The position numbers and the translations under genes are program-made. From Cylicocyclus nassatus (Eukaryota > Nematoda > Chromadorea > Rhabditida > Strongylidae), in NCBI GenBank assembly GCA_958299035.1, contig CATQJL010000112.1, positions 55,161,140-55,225,139 of the forward strand: a DNA stretch of 64,000 nt. Reading direction: 5' to 3'. How positions within the stretch are numbered: position 1 is the first letter of the stretch; the number at the start of each line of letters is the position of its first letter. Positions 56,390 to 64,000 of this stretch are shown here, one piece after another. The notes beneath the pieces are model-generated. The model was not told where the DNA came from, did no database searches, and saw only the letters and a program-made list of their open reading frames with translations.

Positions 56390-57190
56390 ACCTATGAAGT
56401 CGCAACATGAATAATGCAATTCTGAAGAAGTTATAAGCTGAAAAACGGTTTTTCACCTGCTTTTTCAAGAGCCTGGATCTCGGCGATGTTTCAATGGATC
56501 GGTACAGCTAAGACATATTCTGATAGGGCAGACCTCACCCTACTATAAAGTCGCAACATCACACACCTCCAAAGTCCGGATTTATAAGAGTTTAAATGTC
56601 AGTTGTCATTAAGCAGCCTAAAATTGAGACGATTTTTAAGGTTTTTCAAAATTCTCGTTCTCGGCGGCCACTCCTCAAATCAAACTGATTCTTTCACTGT
56701 CTGGTAGAACAACACTTACCCTTCAAAACCTATGAAGTCGCAACTGCGGGAGTTTTCAGCCAGCAGATTTGTAACAGTGGAATGATTTTTCACGATTTTT
56801 CATCATTTTATCATTCGAAACTCTGGTTCTCGGCGGTTACTGCCTGGATCGACCTACTACATAGATATATGCTCTTAATACTTTCTTTTACATATTTTTT
56901 GCTTATTTTCCTTCTTTTGAGCTTTAGCAAAAAAATTTTTAAACTCAAAAGTGAAGGTGGGCGGAGAATCGGCTCCTACTATCGCACTCTGGTGGTGGTG
57001 TATGTTGTCCAAATGAGGGAGATTTCTCAGTGGATAAAGTGCGCGCTGACAATGATTGTAAATGTAGAATTCCCTGCTTCAAGATGTGACCCCATCTTGT
57101 CTCTCTCCTTTACAAATCATTATTACGTGAAGTTCCCCTTTTTTTAACTCTGGCGATGATTCTTCTCTAACACAGCCTATCAAAAATTAG
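56390..57190. other. Repetitive intergenic sequence, no gene recognised
   Basis: The phrase CCTATGAAGTCGCAAC or a variant appears near 56391, 56540 and 56730, together with TCTCGGCG, suggesting diverged tandem units. The frame at 56782-57147 has no recognised motif. Confidence 0.4.
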
Positions 57191-57204
57191 TGTTCTCTTC
57201 CATT

Positions 57205-60200
57205 ACCGACTTGTTTCGGGAGATGTCAACGTCGACATTTAGTTTTCTTCCGATAATAAAAACTTGCTTTCTTTTCTGTATGATTTTGGTCTTGGGCAGA
57301 ATGTGACTTTTCCAACTAAAGGCGAGGCATCCGTTGACCAAGTTCTTTCTTCCCATTACATGATCAGAAACATGAAGCCTCATTCACCCTTCAACTCCTC
57401 CAGAACATGGTTGAATTTAGCGCTTAGTTCAAAGTTTGCAGAACTGCTTTTATCCAGTTTCAGCGTCAGGCATATTTTCATGAAAATAGTAAAGTTTTTG
57501 AAGGATTCAATTAGAGCAATGTTTTTGAAAATTACGAATCCATCGAAGATCTTTATAAGCTGTAGCAAACTTTATATAATCTTTTCTCAACATGTCCATT
57601 TCGTTCTCAGCCGATGAATACAGGAACGTCCTGCCCGCATTAGAAAGTTGTTGGAACAGAATTCTCGACTTTTTTTTTACAAACGAATGGCCAGCTGCAC
57701 GATGCTCTCCACAACAAAGTTTGCAGCAGTATCAACCATCAATTAAAAAGTTCTTTAATGATGAAGGACGTCTTTCTAGACAAAACTTCAAAGAGCTTCA
57801 CTGATTTCTCAGAAGTATAGCCAAAGAAACAACAAAAGATGAATAACACAGATAAGCAAAACATTTCTTTTAAGCGAAAAAGACCGAGCTGAGAAATTGG
57901 AAAACTTACCACTTCGCTTGTTTTTCCACTGACAACCTTTTATATAGTTCTAAATGAAGCTCTTTTCTGTGACAGTTGTGGGTAAGTTTTTGTTGTCCAA
58001 GCGTATACATCGAACAATCGATGGAGAAGGTTTACGACATTTTGAAAAAAATTGAAGCAACAATGACTCTTGCATGTAACGGAATTCCACAAATTTATAC
58101 TAAGTAGATGTGCTTATGCCTTGTCATTCCCCTTCTCCTGTTTTCAAGCTTTGCTTCTATTTTAAGAAGTACAAAGCTAGCTCTTGTAACAGCCGTACCC
58201 AAGAGAGTGAGCACAGTAATGTCCTTTTCAATTTCCGATCAATCAATATCATTGCGCCCGTTGGAAAAAGTCTCGAGAGGCTCATGAAAGGGGCTCTGTG
58301 CGAATGTTTAGAAAACAGCATCTGTCCTTCAGTAAAATGGTTCTCTTCCTGAGGTATTCACCATGCTTTGCTCTTAAACTCAGTTTTTGACTGGATCGGC
58401 TGGATTTGGATCAAAGAATCGATAAATTGGTGAATGTTGTGTTTTTCGATCTTTCTGCACTGGAAGGGTTGCACACTCCAAGGTTTGCGTGGTTCAATTG
58501 CTTTCTTGAGTGGCACCTTATCTACAAGGTGGAGGTTTGATTACTCGTGTTACGTCTAGTTCTTCACGTCGTTTCCCTTGCGATAGTGGAGTGCCTTAGG
58601 GCGGAATACTGTCACCCCTCGTTTTTTCACACCCAGTTTTTGCAGACGATATAAGATTGCACTTCTGCTACCAGGAAACAGAACAAAACATAGCATATGA
58701 GGCAATTGTTCCTCCAAAGCAAAGATGATGCTTGGTCACATGAGTGGGGCCTTCCACTTAGTGTTCTCAAATCGAAGGTCATGCATCTGGGAAACTGCCC
58801 ACCCAGGGTGGACTTCGTTTTTGAAGTTAAAAGCAACGGGGATATCGTTTTTGTAAGGTCCTGGGGAGAGCGCCGAGAAATAGACGACAAACATGTCAGT
58901 TTTTACGAGTTGAACGTGTGTTCTTTCGCAAGCGCGCGAATTTGAAACGCAAGACTCAAACAAACAAATAGCTTGTTTACAGCGCACAAACAATCACATG
59001 GCGCCGAATTTGGACTATTTGTACACAATATTACTCCAAACTATATTATGTAAAAAGTTTTAAAAACTAATGCTTCCTAATACCCGTTCCCGAATTTATT
59101 GGTTTCCAGACCAACACCAAACCAACTGGGTTGGTTCGGAGCATAAATATCGGAGAGTTCACATAAGTTTTATACCTTTTCAATTTGGACGATTAGAATG
59201 CTAAAAAATCTATTATACAGTGAAAAGAGCGAATCAAATCATTGCCTCTCCTCTTATTCATGAGCCAAAAGTAGTGTAAATCTATGCCTTGATAGATATC
59301 GCGCTCCAATCACATGCGGTGTCCTTTGAACTATGTGGCGAAAAACGCATCTCCAGATTGTTGAGGCCACAAATTTGGTTGGAGGCGGTTTTCGACATTC
59401 TGAGCACAAAAATGGTATCATATCCAATGACAGTGCCTTTGATTAACTCGAAATGTTTTCTTTTTGCTTTTTTGTTATAGATACCTCAAAATGCGCTTTT
59501 TTCGCTTTTTCAATGTTGATCTGGTTGCGTAAGGTTTCCCTACTGATTTCTACGTTAAGAGGGACTTCGTAAATTTTCGCGAAGTTATGGTGGACTTCGT
59601 TTCCAAAATTGTTCCAAACCAACGCGTGCCGGGCCCTGTGCCCACTCCGTACTTACGTGGACGACGATATAGTTCTTGAGCGTTGTCGTTACTAGATCTT
59701 GGCCCTTGTTGACGATCAGCTCAATCTTCCTCTGCAATATAAATCAGTCACCAAAAGCTTTAATGTCCTTTTCGTTATTATGAAGAACATTCAAAGCGAT
59801 GATAAAAACCTCTCGGTGCGTTTGTATAAGACCTATGTTTTAGCTCTTTTTGAATACGCATCCCCTTCAAAAAATTTTCTAAAAACATCGAAAAGCCAGA
59901 ATTGGTCCTAAAAGTAGTTACTAGAATAGTCAATTACAGATGCTGTCAAAACTTACCCTCAAGCTTTGTCTGCCTATGGCTTGAGACTATCGTTTTCTAT
60001 GTACTCTGAAGTACAGAAGTATATGCAATAATTTGATTTTTCGCTTCCGCACTATCCGTTAGAAATCAGATTGAGACCGAGTTAAAACTGGGGTTTCACA
60101 TCTTGCGGAAATCAAACAGGAAGTTTTTCAATGGGATACCCCAAATTGGGGACAAGAATCTTTCAAATACCTTCAACTCTTTTATTTGCACAGCAAGATG

Positions 60201-60309
60201 GCTTAATCGACTCCCAAGTGGGATGACTTCTTGCAAAAATTCTTTAGAATTTCGCAAAAAGTCAGCCGCTATGAATGTCACGCAGGCTTTGGACATAATC
60301 GACATTTGA
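57205..60309 (+). mobile_element. CR1/Jockey-like LINE remnant
   Basis: A decayed non-LTR retrotransposon on the plus strand with recognisable blocks in order. The end of an endonuclease domain comes first (GDVNVDI near 57220, then FLYDFGLGQNVTFPTKG near 57270-57330). Next come an RT start (NFRSINIIAPVGKSLERL near 58230), a FFDLS block near 58445, an FADDIR active-site remnant near 58637, and EWGLPLSVLKSKVMHLG near 58745. The C-terminal part has LVDDQLNLPLQYKSVTKSFN near 59705 and LPSGMTSCKNSLEFRKK near 60210. Many stops and shifts make it non-functional. A segment of about 780 bp interrupts it at 58821-59602. Confidence 0.82.
58821..59602. mobile_element. Insertion in the LINE with a 14-bp direct repeat
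   Basis: GGTGGACTTCGTTT occurs at 58807-58820 and again at 59589-59602. Skipping from the first copy to the sequence after the second restores the open frame of the LINE. So the intervening segment is a later insertion with a target duplication. Its contents are not recognised, though GGGGATATCGTTTTTGT recurs near 60699. Confidence 0.65.
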
Positions 60310-62110
60310 ACGCTAAAATTTCCAAGACCTTTCACGATTTTTGCACAAATTCTTTGCTGTAGAAACTTTTTGTATGTTTGCTGTATTTTTGAGACATTTT
60401 AGCGATCTGGGTTCCTCAACAGTTTTTGCAAGCTCAAAGAGATTTGTGGACTTTGCTTTCACGTGCATTATGTGTGTCTTTTTTGCAAGCATGGTGGTTG
60501 CGGTTGTTTCCGCGGTTGGTGGTCGATGCCCCGTCTTATCACTTTGAGCGACCTTTTCTAAACAGACAAGCAATTGTTTCTGCCAGCCCTATATGCTCAA
60601 TTTGGGGATTGAGCCCTCTGCTTTGAGGTGCCCCTTTAGAGCTCGGCGCAGTTGGAACCAGGTCAAGCCGCATGCCGTTTTGAGTGAAAAAGCGAAGGGG
60701 ATATCGTTTTTGTGGGTCAGCATGCCACTGTTTGTTAACATGCCGAGGTATGCCTCGGTAATGCTGCTGGCTTGCCGCCGACATGCGGATGGCGTGTCTA
60801 CCCTTTATGCCGATGTTTGTTAGCTTGCCGCCCGTATGCCAACGGCATGCCGACGGTGAGTGGTAGGAAGACAAAGAGAAGGGAAGTGGAGGGTAAAGAA
60901 GTGAGGCTGTACGTCTTCATTTTTCTTTGTTTTCGGTTTTCCTCCCTTTATTTTGGGTTGAGCCGCATCCACACAGAAGAAGAAAAGCAAAAGCAGTGCA
61001 GAGGAGGAGGGGGCCAAAGAAAGGGTCATTGGGGACTTAGTAGAAATTTGAGAAATCAAAAGGAGGCTCGTTTCAAAGTCTTCCTGATTCCAGCTGGCGC
61101 CGAGCCGTGGTCCCCTTCTCGCTCGCCCAGGGAGCATGACGGATTCGTCCGCCTAGGGTCAAGTTGCTCAGCCAGGCCCTGGTGATTCACTTCATTCCTA
61201 TGCGTTCGGGTAAGGGTGCAGCCTTACTCACTTATTGGAGATGGAGAGCGACCTATTCATCCAGCAAGGGACAGTGTGATCCAAAGCCAAATTTTATGCC
61301 CTTTTTGTTTTTATTTTTGGTGCATTCTGTAATACATTGAAATTAATATAGAAAGACTGTAGGTAACACAATGAAAATGAAAAGATTTACCTAATACAAA
61401 CCGAAACTACTTCATGCCATCTTGAATATTAAGCAAAGATTAATTGGTGGAAAACTGCAGCCGTACAGAAAACTATGCAGGTCATCCACTAATCATTGCA
61501 TCATGATCTAATCTTACGCTAACTTCCGTCAGGTTAACTTGTTCCTATCAAATCACATTCCAAGCTCTAGCTTATTCCTGGGCAACTTCAGTAAGACTAT
61601 AGCAAGGTTGTTCTCCCAAGGATGAGCGATTATCGTGATAGTTATGATACACGGATAAGAACGATTGGCACGCGTCTTGCTGAACTTGTCCAACATTGAG
61701 TGGATCTGGATCTTCGGCAGGCAATAATGCTTTGTTTTACGAGATCGTATCTGGATAAGAACGCGCTCAAGGGAAAATGATTTCCCATCTGCCTGCTGAA
61801 ATACTTTGCTATGTGTGCACATAAATTCTCAAAAAGTCTTCTATGTGGGAAAGCCTTGAATACTAACGTGCCCGAAAGATATCACGCGTGAACAGGCTGC
61901 ATCTAAGTTTTGTAGTATAGCATAGCTGTTGAGTTGAGTCAATTTTAACTTGAAGACATTTATAACACATTAATGGAAGTACTAGACAGCTGAATCATTT
62001 TTCCCACTTCCACTTTTAACATTAGGTAAGGAACTAAGTGGACTAGCCATTTCGAATAATAACCGAGTTTTGCGTTTATAGCATCATTACCTCTGTGAGT
62101 TCGGTGTGGT
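60310..62110. other. Intergenic; CATGCCG-rich stretch at about 60660-60860
   Basis: No exon is recognised. Between about 60660 and 60860 short motifs of the CATGCCG/ATGCCG type recur irregularly. The frames at 60539-61185 overlap on opposite strands and match nothing I know. Confidence 0.4.
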
Positions 62111-62125
62111 CATTTGCATCACATA

Positions 62126-62632
62126 TTAGGTTGTCCCATAAGTTTTTCAATATTCGGACCTTCAATTCGATTTTTCTCAGGAACTACAGCACCTAGTAGG
62201 CTGCAAATTTTTGATAGTAATTCTGAGCGAATAAGCTATATAATCACCTACTTGCGGAGAATACAGAAGTGATACAGGCAAAGCTTGAAAATTGAGCGCA
62301 TTATTTTTTTCTTGGTTTCTAGCCATCAGAAAAATGCAGCAAGTGCATTTATAAATATCCGATGAGGAGAGTATACGCCTGAAAAAATAGGAAATTTGCA
62401 GAGCTGTTTTGAACTGAGATATGATGATTTTCGTTTTTTCGGAAATTCGGGAAAATTTTTTATTTTGGTTTGGAGCGTGTTGCGGATTGGACTTGGTGCG
62501 AACTTTTGAACGCCATCTTGTAGAGCTTACTTTGGTCTGTCGAATGGTACCCTGCAATTTATCAGAAGTTCAAGAAGAACTGATTTATGTCGTTGAAAAG
62601 TCAGGTATGAAAAGACTTATAGGACAACCTAA
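62126..62632. mobile_element. Mariner-type MITE, 507 bp
   Basis: The ends are TTAGGTTGTCCCATAAGT and ACTTATAGGACAACCTAA, with TA on both sides. It carries the CGCCATCTTGTAGAGCTTAC module near 62510 that is also seen at 7087. Confidence 0.85.
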
Positions 62633-62794
62633 TAGATTAGATGTAATCTAAAATATCTGAAATTTCGTAAGTATCAGTTTGTCCGACAAGTTTTCAATCT
62701 TTTTTCTACACTTCCTTTTATAGCAATGGCGGACCGAGGAAGGGGGGAGGGGAGGCCCTCCCCCTCCCCCAAGGTCGAGAAATTTCGAAATCTA

Positions 62795-63781
62795 TTAGGT
62801 GGGTGCAAAAGTTCGTTCGCCAGTTTTTTGATAAATCATAACTTTCTTTCTACTCAATGGCTTTCCTCCATTTTATATAAATCTGAAAGAGGAAACCTTT
62901 CTCTATATAGCGGTACCTTTGCCATGAATTGGCATGAGAAAGATTGAAGGTTAGAAGCAGTTGAAGAGAATTATCCAAGATTGGCATTTTTCAGCAGGGT
63001 CACAAAAAATTCTGAAAGTGCCTTTGTTAGATAGAGAAAATTTTGCTCATTACTACAGCACATTTTCGATAGTCAAAACGAAAAAGATCGACAGTTAGAA
63101 GCAAATGAAGAGAATTACTTCAGTTTTGCATTTTTTGAGCATGCTCAACAGAGCCTAAAATGTCACAGCAGAAACCGAAACAGTCATAAATATAGGTTTT
63201 ATAACCTCCTCTTTCTAGCTGAACATCGAGCTAATTGAGGGCAATTTTAGTTTTCGTGATTTTTCGGATTTTCAGGTGTGCGTTTTTCACGAAAATCAAA
63301 ATTGCTCTCGACTAGCTCGAAACTTGCTCAGCTAGAATAGAGAGGTTATAAAACCTAAATTTATGTTATTCTGGCTTCTGCTGTGACATTTTTAGGCTTG
63401 TTCAAAAATTGCAAAACTGAAGTAATTCCCTTTATTTCTTTTAGCTCTCGATCTTTTCGTTTTGATTTATGGAAAAGGTGCTGCGATAATAAGCAAAATT
63501 TTCTCTGTCGAACAAAAGTACTTTCAAAATTTTTTGTGACCCTGTTTGAAAAATGCCAATCTTGAGTAACTTTCTTCAATTACTTCTATCCCTTAAACTT
63601 TCTTATTTTTATTATTTCTTTATTATTATTTCTTATTTTCTTTCAATTCGCGGCCAAGGTATTGCTATATAGAGAAAGGTTTTCTCTTTTAGATTTATAT
63701 AAAATGAAAGAAATTCATCAAGTAGAAAGCAAGTTATGATTTTTTTGGAAAACTGGTGAACGAACTTTTGCACCCACCTAA
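62795..63781. mobile_element. Mariner-type MITE, 987 bp, palindromic
   Basis: The ends are TTAGGTGGGTGCAAAAGTTC and its complement, flanked by TA. The arms carry matching blocks (GAGGAAACCTTTCTCTATAT against TATATAGAGAAAGG, and TAGATAGAGAAAATTTTGCT against its complement). The two 60-72-codon frames in the right half are by-products of the foldback. Confidence 0.88.
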
Positions 63782-63784
63782 TAC

Positions 63785-64000
63785 TTATTATGGGTTATGA
63801 AATGTGCAAGTGACTTGTTTATTCTTGTAAGTAATCAAAACAATTTTTAGAATTTTTGTAAAAATTCAAATTAGCCTTGTAAAATTTTTTCGGGGTGTGG
63901 CTGCCGCCACCGCTCCCTTTTTCTAGATTTTAAGGGATATGGGCTTGCAAAAATTTCGAGAACCACCCCAAAATTCTCTGAGTGCGTGGCCAACTGAAAC
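63785..64000. repeat. Uninterrupted copy of the hAT-like repeat, cut by the window edge
   Basis: GGGTTATGAAATGTGCAAG and the following 200 bp match the body of the repeat at 44456-44923 but lack its internal MITE. CGGGGTGTGGCTGCCGCCAC also resembles the interior of the hAT MITE at 10766. Confidence 0.6.

Noticed and set aside
60539..61185. 111- and 137-codon frames on opposite strands
   Set aside because: Neither has a recognisable motif, they overlap in antisense, and the region contains irregular CATGCCG-type repeats.
1..64000. CRISPR arrays, bacterial operons, ribosome binding sites or phage genes
   Set aside because: None was seen. Spliced eukaryotic genes and animal-type transposons exclude a prokaryotic reading of the window.

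Overview
The window is animal nuclear DNA, almost certainly from a nematode. The main evidence is a four-exon cuticle collagen with tiny introns (54-60 bp), a furin-type RHKR site, interrupted Gly-X-Y blocks and a CPCP tail, and a splice acceptor that sits one base before its ATG, as expected for spliced-leader trans-splicing. A many-exon SulP/SLC26 anion transporter and RTE-type LINE remnants agree. Large introns full of transposons would suit a repeat-rich clade V worm (strongylid-like), but that is inference and the species cannot be read from the sequence.

Two protein genes can be assembled fully, both on the minus strand. (1) A SulP/SLC26 transporter runs from 36713 down to 15582. It has 19 coding exons whose phases all agree, giving 1980 nt and 659 residues, but is spread over 21 kb, so only about 9% of the span is coding. 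(2) A 285-residue cuticle collagen lies at 43988..42958 with a TATA-like box, the probable trans-splice acceptor and an AATAAA signal. A third, unrecognised ORF cluster lies on the minus strand at about 52.8-54.03 kb; its frames do not join cleanly and it may be a decayed gene or part of a transposon.

Nearly everything else is mobile DNA. At 0.5-3.3 kb an RTE-type LINE is split by a 1.8-kb inverted-repeat element that itself carries a 0.6-kb Tc1/mariner-type MITE. From 3.3 to 15 kb lie more repeats: a 0.95-kb palindromic mariner MITE, a hAT MITE with an intact 8-bp target duplication, a probable Helitron 3' end and a 23-bp minisatellite inside a foldback. The SulP introns hold a 6.3-kb foldback with 990-bp inner arms, two TTAA-type MITEs, a mariner MITE, a tRNA-like SINE and GC-rich short repeats. 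From 36.7 to 42.9 kb there is a mariner-type element with two TTAA-type elements inside it. From 44 to 57 kb there are isolated MITEs in otherwise featureless sequence. From 57.2 to 60.3 kb lies a decayed CR1/Jockey-like LINE, and from 60.3 kb to the end two further mariner-type MITEs and part of a hAT-like repeat.

The two genes have no obvious functional link beyond adjacency and strand. The transporter would move sulfate or other anions across a membrane; the collagen would be secreted into the cuticle. No new cellular system was found. The most unusual structures are the composite foldback in the transporter's largest intron and the family of TTAA-flanked MITEs.
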